The notes below the pieces were generated by a model. The model worked only from the letters and a program-made list of their open reading frames with translations, was not told the origin of the DNA and made no database searches. 64,000 bases of DNA from Acinetobacter lwoffii (GTDB lineage Bacteria > Pseudomonadota > Gammaproteobacteria > Pseudomonadales > Moraxellaceae): positions 1 to 64,000 of the forward strand of contig NZ_CP077370.1 of assembly GCF_019048525.1 (NCBI RefSeq), given 5' to 3'. A program made the position numbers and the translations under genes. Positions 28,587 to 38,021 of the stretch are shown piece after piece (positions within the stretch are counted from its first letter, which is position 1; every line of letters starts with the position of its first letter).

Positions 28587-29327
28587 ATGAATAATATAGA
28601 AAATAAAGTTATTGTTATCACAGGTGCAAGTAGTGGTTTAGGTGAAGCTACTGCTCGCTTACTTGCTAAAAAAGGTGCAAAGGTTGTACTTGGTGCTAGA
28701 CGTACTGAAAAATTACAGGCTATTGTTCACGACATTCGTGCTGAAGGTGGTCAAGCTGAATTTATTGGTATGGATATAACCAAACCACATGAAGTACAAG
28801 CACTTATTGAAAAGGCATTAAGCGCATTTGGTCAAATCGATGTATTGGTAAACAATGCTGGATTAATGTCTATTGCACCATTAAGTGAGCTAAAAGTTGA
28901 TGAATGGGATCGTATGATCGACATTAATATTAAAGGTGTTCTTTATGGTATAGCAGCTACACTGCCTGTTTTCCAAAAACAAAACTTTGGACACTTTATT
29001 AATCTCGCATCTGTTGCAGGGTTAAAAGTATTTAGTCCAGGAGGTACTGTTTATAGCGGTACTAAGTTTGCTGTAAGAGCCATCTCTGAAGGCCTTCGTC
29101 ATGAAGTTGGGGGAACAATTAGAACGACGACTATTGAGCCTGGTGCAATTGAGTCAGAACTAAAATTCGGTTCTTCTCATAAAGAAAGTTCAGAGTTTGT
29201 TACTGATTTCTACAAACAAGCCATACCAGCTGACTCAGTCGCTCGAGCAATTGCTTATGCAATTGAACAGCCTGCGGATGTAGATATTAATGAAATTGTT
29301 TTGCGCCCAACGAGCCAAGAGTTTTAA
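28587..29327 (+). CDS. SDR-family oxidoreductase
   Basis: 246 residues from MNNIENKVIVITG at 28587, which has a GAAGG ribosome site; an upstream ATG at 28560 lacks one. Classical short-chain dehydrogenase: cofactor motif TGASSGLGE, VNNAG near 89, and the catalytic Ser142, Tyr156 and Lys160 (YSGTK). It shares a promoter region with the divergent LysR gene. The substrate is not predictable from sequence. A terminator follows at 29342. Confidence 0.88.
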   Translation: MNNIENKVIVITGASSGLGEATARLLAKKGAKVVLGARRTEKLQAIVHDIRAEGGQAEFIGMDITKPHEVQALIEKALSAFGQIDVLVNNAGLMSIAPLSELKVDEWDRMIDINIKGVLYGIAATLPVFQKQNFGHFINLASVAGLKVFSPGGTVYSGTKFAVRAISEGLRHEVGGTIRTTTIEPGAIESELKFGSSHKESSEFVTDFYKQAIPADSVARAIAYAIEQPADVDINEIVLRPTSQEF

Positions 29328-29341
29328 TGATTGAATAACAT

Positions 29342-29369
29342 AAAATGGGAGCACTTCGCTCCTATTTTT
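29342..29369 (+). terminator. intrinsic terminator after the SDR gene
   Basis: AAAATGGGAGC pairs with GCTCCTATTTT across the loop ACTTC, followed by a T-rich run. It belongs to a family of very similar AATGGGAGC terminators seen at 25235, 30768, 41987 and 46101. Confidence 0.8.
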
Positions 29370-29400
29370 ACTATATTTTTTTAAAGTTAAGGACAAATCT

Positions 29401-30399
29401 ATGAAAGCCGTATCGTATGTTATCAATAACCATGATGATTTTAAAAATTCATTGGTAGATATTGAAAAAGCGAAGCCTACGCTTAAGGAGCGTGATGTAC
29501 TGGTAAAAGTTCAGGCAATCTCTGTGAATCCAGTTGATACCAAAGTGAGAAAAAATTCGTCTGAAGCAAATAATCGTATTTTAGGTTGGGATGCCGTTGG
29601 GGAAATTATTGAAGTTGGCTCAAAAGTTACCGCGTTTAAAGTAGGAGATTCTGTTTGGTATGCTGGCGATTTAACCCGAGATGGTAGTAATGCTGAGTTT
29701 CAAGCAGTCGATGAACGAATTATCAGTCTTAAACCAATTACAGTATCTAATGCAGAAGCAGCAGCATTGCCATTAACTGCAATAACGGCATGGGAAATGC
29801 TGTTTGATCGATTTCAAATTTCAGAAACAGAAGTTGGCAGTATTTTAATTATTGGTGGTGCAGGCGGTGTAGGATCAATTGCTATCCAACTCCTAAAAGC
29901 AAAAACAAATCTGACCGTTATAGCAACAGCTTCACGGGAAGAAACGAAATCTTGGGTGGAATCACTTGGTGCCGACCATGTCATTGATCATAGCAAAGAT
30001 TTAAATGCACAAATCGAGACACTAGGCATTGAAAAACCAAAATATGTATTCTCTACAAATCATACAGAAACGTATATCAAGCAAATAGTTTCTCTGATTG
30101 CACCACAAGCCAAGCTTGGATTGATCGATGATCCACAAACATTTGATATTATGCCATTTAAGACTAAATCTATTTCTATCCATTGGGAGTTGATGTTCAC
30201 CCGTTCAATGTATGAAACCGATGATATTGAAAAGCAAGGTGATCTATTGCAACAGGTTGCTCAATTAGTTGACCAGCAAAAAATTAGAAGTACCCTCAAC
30301 CAAAATCTAGGCAAAATTAACGCTGCAAACTTGGAGAAGGCGCATAAGTTACTTGAATCAGGTAAGTCAAAAGGCAAAATTGTACTAGAAAACTTCTAA
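29401..30399 (+). CDS. zinc-binding alcohol dehydrogenase family protein (QOR-like)
   Basis: 332-residue medium-chain reductase: VKVQAISVNPVDTKVRK, ILGWDAVGEIIEVGSKVTAF and the nucleotide-binding region IIGGAGGVGSIAIQLLKAK. No zinc-binding cysteines. It follows the SDR gene after a terminator with its own ribosome site and is followed 20 bp later by an ABM-domain gene, so these two form a transcription unit. A quinone or enone reductase role is inferred. Confidence 0.85.
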   Translation: MKAVSYVINNHDDFKNSLVDIEKAKPTLKERDVLVKVQAISVNPVDTKVRKNSSEANNRILGWDAVGEIIEVGSKVTAFKVGDSVWYAGDLTRDGSNAEFQAVDERIISLKPITVSNAEAAALPLTAITAWEMLFDRFQISETEVGSILIIGGAGGVGSIAIQLLKAKTNLTVIATASREETKSWVESLGADHVIDHSKDLNAQIETLGIEKPKYVFSTNHTETYIKQIVSLIAPQAKLGLIDDPQTFDIMPFKTKSISIHWELMFTRSMYETDDIEKQGDLLQQVAQLVDQQKIRSTLNQNLGKINAANLEKAHKLLESGKSKGKIVLENF

Positions 30400-30419
30400 A
30401 ACAAATTAAAGGTGAAATA

Positions 30420-30704
30420 ATGACTATTTCAGTAATTGCGAACTTTAAGGCAAAGTCAGATCAAAAAGAGACGTTAGAAGCGCTTTTAAAAAGTGTAATA
30501 GAGCCTACGCTTCACGAAGAAGGATGCTTGAAATATGAGCTTTATATTAGCGAAAATGACTCGAGTAGATATTTCTTCTTAGAAGAATGGCGTAGCAGGG
30601 AGGATTTAGATATCCATATAGCGTCTGATTATATTCAAAGTTTATTTGGTAATATCCAATCGCTCATTGAATCCAGTGATATTGTAGAAATCAAAAAAAT
30701 ATAG
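30420..30704 (+). CDS. ABM-domain putative quinol monooxygenase
   Basis: 94 residues, one ABM domain: MTISVIANFKAKSDQKETLE, then the SVIEPTLHEEGCLKYELYIS core and FFLEEWRSREDLDIH. Similar in fold to YgiN and to the protein at 21964-22266, but not a close copy. Second gene of the unit with the QOR-like enzyme, with an AAAGGTGAAATA ribosome region. Confidence 0.8.
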   Translation: MTISVIANFKAKSDQKETLEALLKSVIEPTLHEEGCLKYELYISENDSSRYFFLEEWRSREDLDIHIASDYIQSLFGNIQSLIESSDIVEIKKI

Positions 30705-30767
30705 CTGTATTCGGACATTATGATGAAGTATTCTTCAAAGTAACATAGGGACTTAGAAAGTTAATAT

Positions 30768-30797
30768 AAAAATGGGAGCTCTAAGCTCCTATTTTTT
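30768..30797 (+). terminator. intrinsic terminator after ABM gene
   Basis: AAAAATGGGAGCT pairs with AGCTCCTATTTTT across a short CTA loop, followed by T residues. Closes the QOR-like/ABM transcription unit. Confidence 0.8.
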
Positions 30798-30877
30798 AAT
30801 TTTTTAGTAGTAACCTAGGCTTCAACAAATTATGCCCCTAAGGGGAGCCACCAATACCCTGCATTTTGACAACAATG

Positions 30878-31012
30878 TCATCGTTTAGAGGCAGCAAATT
30901 TACGAGCATCAGTCGGTACAACTGGTGATTCATATGATATTGCTTTGGCTGAAACGGTGAATGGCTTATACAAAACAGAGGTTATTGAATATTTAAAAGC
31001 AGATTGGCTTAC
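30878..31012 (+). pseudogene. IS3 orfB relic
   Basis: Rightward translation reads RLEAANLRASVGTTGDSYDI followed by ALAETVNGLYKTEVIEYLKA, nearly the protein sequence of the OrfB centre at 1.9-2.1 kb. Only this block survives, with no start, ends or second half. It lies between the redox cluster and the zinc-ribbon gene. Confidence 0.75.
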
Positions 31013-31124
31013 TCTCAAGCCTTTGATTTTATGTGAAAGCATATAAACTGAAAAAACAATAAATGTTCATACTGGAACTTTAGATATGAATCCATGAAAC
31101 ATTTATGAGTAATAAAGTTTCATA

Positions 31125-31544
31125 CTAGCTTATGACCCTTACACGTTTGCCATAGGTACGCCTACCTGTACCAGAACAAACTGGACACCATGAGTTATTG
31201 TGAAATAAGTTTTGAAAAGTAGGATTCCATTTATGCTTCTTTTCACATTGCACATCAAGCTTCTGACGTACATTGATGTATTCTGTAGAAAATAAAACAC
31301 CGCCTTTACTTTCTATAAATTCCTTAACAAATTCATAGGTATGCGCAACATCTCTATTGCTACATTCATTACACCAAGATTTTTTATGTATATGAACGGC
31401 AGGAGTGGCATAAAATTCATGGCCTTTTTCACATCTATATAGGAGTTTAACAGTCCTACCTAGATATTCTTTTGAAAGACATTCTCCTTTATGCTGTTTC
31501 GCATAGTTTTGACACCATTCAAGATTGTATTTAGGTAAGGCCAT
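31125..31544 (-). CDS. zinc-ribbon repeat protein of unknown role
   Basis: 139 residues. Two zinc-ribbon or treble-clef-like units: CEKGHEFYATPAVHIHKKSW followed by CNEC, and CEKKHKWNPTFQNLFHNNSW followed by CPVC. The KGHEW...SWCPxC pattern is known from DUF/zinc-ribbon proteins found near homing-endonuclease or Vsr-like nucleases, where it contacts DNA. Here the frame ends soon after the second unit, so a C-terminal nuclease-type domain, if there was one, is missing. Alone in its unit. Confidence 0.6.
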   Translation of the reverse strand: MALPKYNLEWCQNYAKQHKGECLSKEYLGRTVKLLYRCEKGHEFYATPAVHIHKKSWCNECSNRDVAHTYEFVKEFIESKGGVLFSTEYINVRQKLDVQCEKKHKWNPTFQNLFHNNSWCPVCSGTGRRTYGKRVRVIS

Positions 31545-31620
31545 AGATAAATCCTTTGAGCAATCTAGTATGAGAATTTATTGCTCAGTATGATACTTTA
31601 ATACTTAGTATGAAACTTTT

Positions 31621-32013
31621 TTACTGCCCCACATAGGCTTTTTGATGTGGAAAGGTGCAGGCACAACTGGCTTAGACTTTGCAAACTTTACTAAATCCTT
31701 TTTAGGCATTATTGGTGTAGGTGCGGCTTTATAATTCGCAATAAAATTTAGTCTGCCTAAAGCATTTGTGTTTCCCGCAATCGCTATTTTATTGGTTGCT
31801 TGCTTGTTCCCCGCATTAAATTATTATGCTCTTGAAGCATCTGAAAAGTCATTTAACCAAACAACCAATTTTTTAAGTCAGCCAGTACATAAGTTTTCAG
31901 CAAATAAAATAACTGTACTTTGGGGCATGTGGTACATGAAAGCCCTATATTTAGCCATAGCAGGTTTAATTGGCTTTGGCATAGCTAAAGCTTTATATCC
32001 TGAAGTGATTTAA
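31621..32013 (+). pseudogene. membrane-protein remnant with in-frame stop
   Basis: A frame encoding GFLMWKGAGTTGLDFANF and hydrophobic stretches (FLGIIGVGAAL, FPAIAILLVACLFPALNYYA, LYLAIAGLIGFGIAKALYP) is interrupted by a TAA at 31732-31734. The part after 31768 can be read from a GTG, giving 81 residues with two hydrophobic segments. It looks like the C-terminal piece of a small membrane protein; no family was recognised. Confidence 0.45.
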
Positions 32014-32238
32014 AAAAATTGGATATTTTTATTTAGAAATTACATTGTATGTTTACAACATAAATTGAGATATATAAAGATGACCCATTGAAATGGGATT
32101 AAAAAAAATACTTTATTTTTAATATTATAATTATATGTAGTTCAACTAATGGTGTGATAGGTTTTAGTTATAAACTTATTCATTCAGGAATTATATTGCT
32201 GAATGAATAAGTCTAATTGATTTATTTATGCAACCCAA
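32014..32238. other. AT-rich spacer, nothing recognised
   Basis: No coding frame or repeat of note. The short inverted pair ATTCATTCAGGAATTATATT and GCTGAATGAATAAG (about 32178-32210) forms a hairpin of roughly 8 bp that could terminate the leftward or rightward neighbour. Confidence 0.3.
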
Positions 32239-32448
32239 CTATTCATTTGATTCATTTGATTCATTTGATTCATTTGATTCATTTGATTCATTATTTTTAA
32301 CTTGTTTTTGTTTAGAATTTTCAACTTTAGAAGCTTTTAAATTCTTTTCAAGAAATAACAAGCCGCCATCTGCATAACTAAAACTTGCGATACTAAAGAA
32401 TGCACTAATTAACAGTAATTTAGTACAAAATTTATTTTTGAATAGCAT
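32239..32448 (-). CDS. small secreted protein with NES tandem repeats
   Basis: 69 residues. A Sec-type signal peptide (KLLLISAFFSIASFSYA) is followed by about 44 residues ending in five NES tripeptides and NE. The DNA carries five perfect 9-bp copies of TTCATTTGA (32242-32286) plus a partial copy. Because the unit is three codons, copy-number change alters length without shifting frame. No family recognised. It lies 200 bp downstream of czcD and reads the same way. Confidence 0.55.
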   Translation of the reverse strand: MLFKNKFCTKLLLISAFFSIASFSYADGGLLFLEKNLKASKVENSKQKQVKNNESNESNESNESNESNE

Positions 32449-32651
32449 GTTTATTTACTCTCATTTAATACTTGTTAGATATTCTAACTTTAAAGAATTA
32501 ACACCCAGAGGACTCATAAATTACATTCTTGTAATTTTAAAATGTCTCAGGATGGTGTTTAAAGTGCGTGTGATAAATAGAAGTGTAATACAGGAAAATG
32601 GTAAGGTTTATCAGCCTAGTCATCTGTCCATTATGTAGAAAGAGCAGCACT

Positions 32652-33569
32652 TTAATGTTTATGCTGTTCCAATGTATTACATTCCTTACTTTCTATTTGT
32701 AACGTAATTTCAGTAATACTATGATTATGTTTTAGAACGTCTAAGGCCTTTTGATAGAGCTGATCTGGATCGCTATTAGGAGCAACCAAATGAGCAGTTA
32801 AATGAATGTTTTTTGAAGATATAGCCCAGACTTTCAACTGATGAATCCCTTCAACACCCTCTAGCATCAATAAATCATTTCTTAACGACTCAATATCAAT
32901 CTCATCAGGAACCCCTTCAAGCAAAATATGGATACTTTGTTTTAATAAAACCCAAGTTCGAGGTAAAACCCAGAAGCCAATTAACACAGCGATTACGGTA
33001 TCTACCCACATCCACTGGGTAAAATAAATGACCACTCCTCCGATAATCACGCCTATCGATCCCAGTGCATCACTAAGGACTTCTAAATATGCGCCTTTCA
33101 CATTTAGACTTTCTTGAGCACTCGCAGAAAGGATTTTCATTGAAATCAAATTTATGACCAAACCAATGACTGCGACAATCATCATTCCAACACTTTGAAT
33201 TTCAGCAGGATGCGTAAAGCGTTGGTAAGCTTCATAGACAATATATATCGCCACCACAAAAAGCATCACTGCATTAAACAGAGCCGCTAAAATTTCGAAT
33301 CGCTGATAGCCAAAAGTTCTTTTATCATCTGCGGCTTTTTTACCAATTTTGATAGCAGCAAGAGCAATAGCTAATGCGGCTACATCAGTAAACATGTGAG
33401 CGGCATCAGACAGTAATGCTAAACTTTGGGTAATAAAAGCAGCGACAACTTCTACTATTAAAAAAGTAGTCGTTAAACCCAAAGCAAACATTAATTTCTT
33501 ACTATTTCCTTCAGTAACAACCGCATGGCTATGATCATGATGTTCTGACATAAAATTTTCCTTATTCAA
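32652..33569 (-). CDS. czcD: CDF-family Zn/Cd/Co efflux protein CzcD
   Basis: 305 residues. The His-rich N-terminus (SEHHDHSHA) is followed by six membrane helices. The metal-site motifs are LLSDAAHMFTDVAAL in helix 2 and VLSDALGSIGVII in helix 5, and there is a cytoplasmic C-terminal ferredoxin-like domain (GVEGIHQLKVWAIS). It exports divalent cations from cytosol to periplasm in exchange for protons. Start could be 33569 or the internal MSEHHDHSH. Last gene of the czc block, 67 bp after czcA. Confidence 0.9.
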   Translation of the reverse strand: MNKENFMSEHHDHSHAVVTEGNSKKLMFALGLTTTFLIVEVVAAFITQSLALLSDAAHMFTDVAALAIALAAIKIGKKAADDKRTFGYQRFEILAALFNAVMLFVVAIYIVYEAYQRFTHPAEIQSVGMMIVAVIGLVINLISMKILSASAQESLNVKGAYLEVLSDALGSIGVIIGGVVIYFTQWMWVDTVIAVLIGFWVLPRTWVLLKQSIHILLEGVPDEIDIESLRNDLLMLEGVEGIHQLKVWAISSKNIHLTAHLVAPNSDPDQLYQKALDVLKHNHSITEITLQIESKECNTLEQHKH

Positions 33570-33636
33570 TCCATGATTAGCAGAGATACTTGAGACAGGC
33601 TCAATATCTCTGCTAAAAATTGCTTAATCTAATGGA

Positions 33637-36600
33637 TTAAGAAGCTTTCTTTTCATTCATCCAGCGGTACAGTACGGGCAATAAAACCAATGTAAGCAGG
33701 GTAGAGGAGATAATTCCTCCAATAACCACTGTTGCTAAAGGTCTCTGTACTTCTGCCCCAGTTCCGGTTGCCAAAGCCATCGGGACAAACCCAAGGGACG
33801 CCACACAAGCTGTCATCAGCACAGGTCTAAGACGCAAAATTGCACCCTGCCACGTTGCATAATAAAGGTCATATTGTTGTCGCAACTCTTTGATAAAGGT
33901 AAGCATGACTAAGCCATTCAGTACAGCCACCCCCGATAGTGCAATGAAGCCAACCCCTGCTGACATGGATAATGGAATGTCACGCAACCACAACGCGATT
34001 AAGCCTCCACATAAGGCAAACGGTACACCACTAAAGACCAGTAAGCTTTCTTTGATATTATGGAATACAGCCATCAATAAAATAAAGATCGTCAACAATG
34101 CGAGCGGAACCACCAATTGCATACGCGCTTTTGCAGACATCAGATTTTGAAATTGACCGCCATAATCTATCCAATAACCGCTTGGTAATTCCTGTTTGGA
34201 TAACGTGCTCTGAAGCTCTGTTACGAATGAGCCTAAATCACGTCCTTCTACATTTGCAGTAATAACCACTCGACGTTTACCATTTTCACGGCTGACCTGA
34301 TTAATACCCAGGATATTTTCAACGCGTGCCACATCTTGCAGTTGGACTAAACCACCATTCGGCAATTGAATAGGAAGTACCGCTAACTGTTCAGGACTAC
34401 GCTGGGATTCATCTAGACGGATGACAAAATCAAAACGCTTGTCTCCCTGTAAAATTGTTCCAACATTCTGGCCACCGACACTTGTAGCTACCAGATCCTG
34501 AATTGCTCTTACCGACAAGCCATATTGTGCAGCTCTGGACTTATCCACCTCTACATTCAACAAGGGTAAGCCACTGGTCTGTTCTACATTAACGGCTGTC
34601 GCGCCTGAAATTGAGTTAATTTTTTGAGAAATTTTATTCGCTTCGCGATTTAGAATCTCCATGTCATCACCAAATAATTTGACACCCACATCACTTCGCA
34701 CCCCTGAAATTAACTCGTTAAAGCGCAGTTCAATGGGTTGCGAGAACTCACTGTTATTTCCCGGCAATGTCGCTAAGAAAGTAATCATTCTTTGGCGAAG
34801 CTCATCAATCGTTTGTTTTGGATCAGGCCATTCATCATGAGGTTTTAACAGTACCACGCCATCTGAAATGTTGGGTGGCATAACATCTGTGGCCACTTCT
34901 GCTGTACCGGTACGAGCAAAGATCGCTTTAATTTCAGGAAATTCTTTCAACAGTAACTTTTCAGTATTTTCCTGCATTCTCAGTGACTGTTCTAACCCTG
35001 TACTTGGGGAACGCATTTGCTGAACAGCAAAATCACCTTCACCCAGTTGAGGTGCAAACTCGCTACCTGTTTGAGTGGCTAGCACGCCCGTAAGCACTAA
35101 AATACAGGCAGCCACAATAGTCACAAATAAACGAAGCTCATAGGCTTTATCTAAAAGCAGTTCATATTTGGTTTTAAGCCAATGCATCCAGCGACTTTCG
35201 GTTTCCTTGACTTCTCCAGTGACAAATAGGGCAACTGCGGCTGGCACAAAAGTGACAGATAAAATCATGGCCCCAATTAAAGCCAGTACAACAGTCATTG
35301 CCATAGGATGGAAAAGTTTGGCTTCTACACCCGTCAGGGTAAAGATAGGTAGATAAACCACCAAAATAATTAACTGTCCAAAAATCAGAGGACGACGCGC
35401 CTGTTTTGCAGCCAAGAAGACTTCTTTAAATCTTTCAGAACGGCTAAGTAAACCACCTTTCAGCTTCTGAGCTTCTGCTAGCCGACGGATACAGTTTTCT
35501 ACAATAACCACTGCACCATCAATAATAATACCGAAGTCCAGTGCCCCTAAACTCATCAGATTTGCACTAATCTTCTGCTCTGCCATTCCCGTCAAGGTAA
35601 ACAGCATTGACAGTGGAATAACGCAAGCCGTGATCAGCGCAGCACGGAAATTACCTAGAAAGAGAAATAAAATAACAATGACGAGGATTGCACCCTCAAT
35701 CAAATTTTTCTGAACGGTTTTGATCGCCCGATCAACCAAATGCGTACGGTCATACACAGTCTCAATCACCACACCTTTAGGTAGCGATTGCTGGATCGAT
35801 TGCACCTTTTCATCAATGGCTTGAGCAACGGTACGGCTATTTTCTCCCATCATCATCATGGCAATACCCAATACAGTTTCTTCACCATTATAGGTTGCAG
35901 CCCCTGTTCTCAAGTCATGACCAATTGAGACATTGGCGACATCTGCCACCCGAATCGGATAGCCGTTTTTATTGGCAATACTGATGTTCTGGATATCTTC
36001 AATCGTGTTTAAAGTGCCGGGAACACGAACCGTTAGCTGTTGTCCATTTTTCTCAATATAGCCAGCACCACGGTTTTCATTATTCTCTGTTAAGGCAGTT
36101 TGTAAATCAGACAAAGGAATTTGCAATTGTTGCAATCGGTTCAGATCCGGGGCAACCACATAGGTTTTATTAAAGCCACCAATGCTGTTGATCTCCGCAA
36201 CGCCTTTTACGCGCTGTAATTGTGGCCTTACAATCCAATCCTGAATTTCACGTAAATCCATAGCCGAATAAGCGGTCCCATCCGGTTTTTTAGCATTTGG
36301 TTCGGCTTTAATCACCCATTGATAGATTTCACCTAAACCTGTCGAAATAGGTGACATGTTAGGTTGCACATCTTCAGGCATTTCTCCCATTGCTTCTTGC
36401 AAGCGCTGGTTGATAAGCTGTCTGGCCCAGTAAATATCCGTGCCATCTTCAAAAATGATGGTCACTTGCGATAAGCCGTAGCGTGAAATAGAACGGGTTT
36501 GTTCCATTTTCGGCATGCCTGACATGGCATTCTCGATTGGATATGTAATCCGCTGTTCCATTTCTAAAGCCGTAAAACCATTGGCTGAAGTGTTAATCTG

Positions 36601-36795
36601 CACCTGAGTATTGGTAATATCTGGTACAGCATCAATCGGTAACTTTTGATAACTATAAATACCAATAGCAATCCAAGCCGCAATAAACAGCATGACCCAG
36701 ATTGCGTTATGGATAGAAAACTGGATCAGTCGATCAAACAGTCCTTCAGGTTTTACCGATTCGTGGTCTGGAATTTGAGGAGTTTCAGTGCTCAT
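33637..36795 (-). CDS. czcA: heavy-metal RND transporter CzcA
   Basis: 1052-residue inner-membrane proton antiporter of the CzcA/CusA class. Signature segments: AVPDITNTQVQINTSANGFT near the N-terminus, the HME-RND motif DFGIIIDGAVVIVEN near 415-430, and the YGLSQVTIIFEDGTDIYWAR periplasmic stretch. With CzcB and CzcC it forms the tripartite pump that expels Co, Zn and Cd across both membranes. It overlaps czcB by 11 bp. Complete. Confidence 0.93.
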   Translation of the reverse strand: MSTETPQIPDHESVKPEGLFDRLIQFSIHNAIWVMLFIAAWIAIGIYSYQKLPIDAVPDITNTQVQINTSANGFTALEMEQRITYPIENAMSGMPKMEQTRSISRYGLSQVTIIFEDGTDIYWARQLINQRLQEAMGEMPEDVQPNMSPISTGLGEIYQWVIKAEPNAKKPDGTAYSAMDLREIQDWIVRPQLQRVKGVAEINSIGGFNKTYVVAPDLNRLQQLQIPLSDLQTALTENNENRGAGYIEKNGQQLTVRVPGTLNTIEDIQNISIANKNGYPIRVADVANVSIGHDLRTGAATYNGEETVLGIAMMMMGENSRTVAQAIDEKVQSIQQSLPKGVVIETVYDRTHLVDRAIKTVQKNLIEGAILVIVILFLFLGNFRAALITACVIPLSMLFTLTGMAEQKISANLMSLGALDFGIIIDGAVVIVENCIRRLAEAQKLKGGLLSRSERFKEVFLAAKQARRPLIFGQLIILVVYLPIFTLTGVEAKLFHPMAMTVVLALIGAMILSVTFVPAAVALFVTGEVKETESRWMHWLKTKYELLLDKAYELRLFVTIVAACILVLTGVLATQTGSEFAPQLGEGDFAVQQMRSPSTGLEQSLRMQENTEKLLLKEFPEIKAIFARTGTAEVATDVMPPNISDGVVLLKPHDEWPDPKQTIDELRQRMITFLATLPGNNSEFSQPIELRFNELISGVRSDVGVKLFGDDMEILNREANKISQKINSISGATAVNVEQTSGLPLLNVEVDKSRAAQYGLSVRAIQDLVATSVGGQNVGTILQGDKRFDFVIRLDESQRSPEQLAVLPIQLPNGGLVQLQDVARVENILGINQVSRENGKRRVVITANVEGRDLGSFVTELQSTLSKQELPSGYWIDYGGQFQNLMSAKARMQLVVPLALLTIFILLMAVFHNIKESLLVFSGVPFALCGGLIALWLRDIPLSMSAGVGFIALSGVAVLNGLVMLTFIKELRQQYDLYYATWQGAILRLRPVLMTACVASLGFVPMALATGTGAEVQRPLATVVIGGIISSTLLTLVLLPVLYRWMNEKKAS

Positions 36796-38020
36796 GTGAA
36801 GCCTCTCCTTTTTCCAGCTCGGATTTCAGTAAAAAACTGCCTTGAGCGGCATATTTTTGTCCCTGACTAAGCCCACTCACCACTTCAATCCATTGGCTCT
36901 CCCCAGATGATTGCCCTAATTTCACAGGTTGCGGACTGAATTCAACTTTTTGTCCATGCTGAGTGGCGACAAAAACCACATCTTTTCCATCGACATTCTG
37001 AACTGCGGACTTAAGTACCCGTAATGCGGTACTTTCACTCCGTTGTTGCAACTGTACGTTCACCATCAAGTTTGGACGTAATTCGGTTGCATTCGATTCA
37101 ACTTTTGCTCGCACCTGAAGACGACCTGTTTGAATATCCGCTTCAGTATTTAAAGTCTGAATAACAGCTTGATAAACCTTTTCTGTTTGCAAGGATTTAA
37201 ATTCGATCTTTTGATTCGGGGCTAAGCCCATAATTTCAGAATTTGGAACAATAAACTCAAGCCAGAGTTGATCTAACCGGTCTATCGTAAAGAGTTGATC
37301 GGCTAACTGAACATTTTCCCCGAGAACCAAATCCTTTTTACTGATCACGCCAGAAATAGGAGCTTTCAAAATATAGCGTCCGTTACTGGCATTCACTGCA
37401 CCAAATGCACTTAAACGTGATTGGGCCGCTTGAACCTGAATTTGTGCCCGTTTATAGCTGTTATAAGCACGTTGATAGTCCTGTTTTGCTGAAATGCCCT
37501 GTGACCAAAGCTGACGCTCACGATCATAGTCTTGTTTCGCCAGTTCAAGGTTGGTTTGTTCAATTTTAAGATTGGCCTGCTGATCAACTAGATCAGGAAC
37601 AAGCAACGCAGCCAAAGGCTGTCCTTTCTGAACTTTTTGACCGAGTTCTACATAGACATTTTCTACATGACCACTAAAACTCGGTGAGACGTGCGCTTGC
37701 TGGTCAGTATTCACATTCAGTTTGGCAGGATAAGAACTTAATTTAACCACCGGGCCTTGATCGACCGCTGATAATTGTATGCCCTGTTCCACCAGTTGCT
37801 TGGCAGTCAGGCTCACACCTTCTGCATGCTCTTCGGTTTCACCGCCATGTTCTTCTCCGCTTTCTTCCTCTGCATGTTCATCTGATGTTTCCGATTTATT
37901 CTTACCAGTTAAGATCAAAAAAATACTGAGGAGTACGGTAGCGCCGATAACCAAACTAATCAGTAGAGGTTGAGAGATTTTTCCGCTCTGTTTTTTTAAG
38001 CTGTTTTTAAGATCGAACAT
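36785..38020 (-). CDS. czcB: CzcB periplasmic adaptor
   Basis: About 411 residues from MFDLKNSLKKQS at 38020, which follows a GGGGGAAAT ribosome site within the end of czcC; a frame open to 38113 overlaps czcC and is not needed. One N-terminal membrane anchor, an acidic/His-rich stretch (DEHAEEESGEEHGGETEEHA) suited to metal binding, then the membrane-fusion-protein barrel and coiled-coil hairpin (DLVDQQANLKIEQTNLELAK). Partner of CzcA and CzcC. Confidence 0.9.
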   Translation of the reverse strand: MFDLKNSLKKQSGKISQPLLISLVIGATVLLSIFLILTGKNKSETSDEHAEEESGEEHGGETEEHAEGVSLTAKQLVEQGIQLSAVDQGPVVKLSSYPAKLNVNTDQQAHVSPSFSGHVENVYVELGQKVQKGQPLAALLVPDLVDQQANLKIEQTNLELAKQDYDRERQLWSQGISAKQDYQRAYNSYKRAQIQVQAAQSRLSAFGAVNASNGRYILKAPISGVISKKDLVLGENVQLADQLFTIDRLDQLWLEFIVPNSEIMGLAPNQKIEFKSLQTEKVYQAVIQTLNTEADIQTGRLQVRAKVESNATELRPNLMVNVQLQQRSESTALRVLKSAVQNVDGKDVVFVATQHGQKVEFSPQPVKLGQSSGESQWIEVVSGLSQGQKYAAQGSFLLKSELEKGEASHEH

Positions 38021-38021
38021 G

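Noticed and set aside
32242..32292. 9-bp tandem repeats as a CRISPR or satellite
   Set aside because: They are inside a coding frame, encode repeated NES and have no spacers.
37779..37973. Small rightward frame opposite czcB
   Set aside because: It is the shadow of the acidic/His-rich stretch of CzcB on the other strand.
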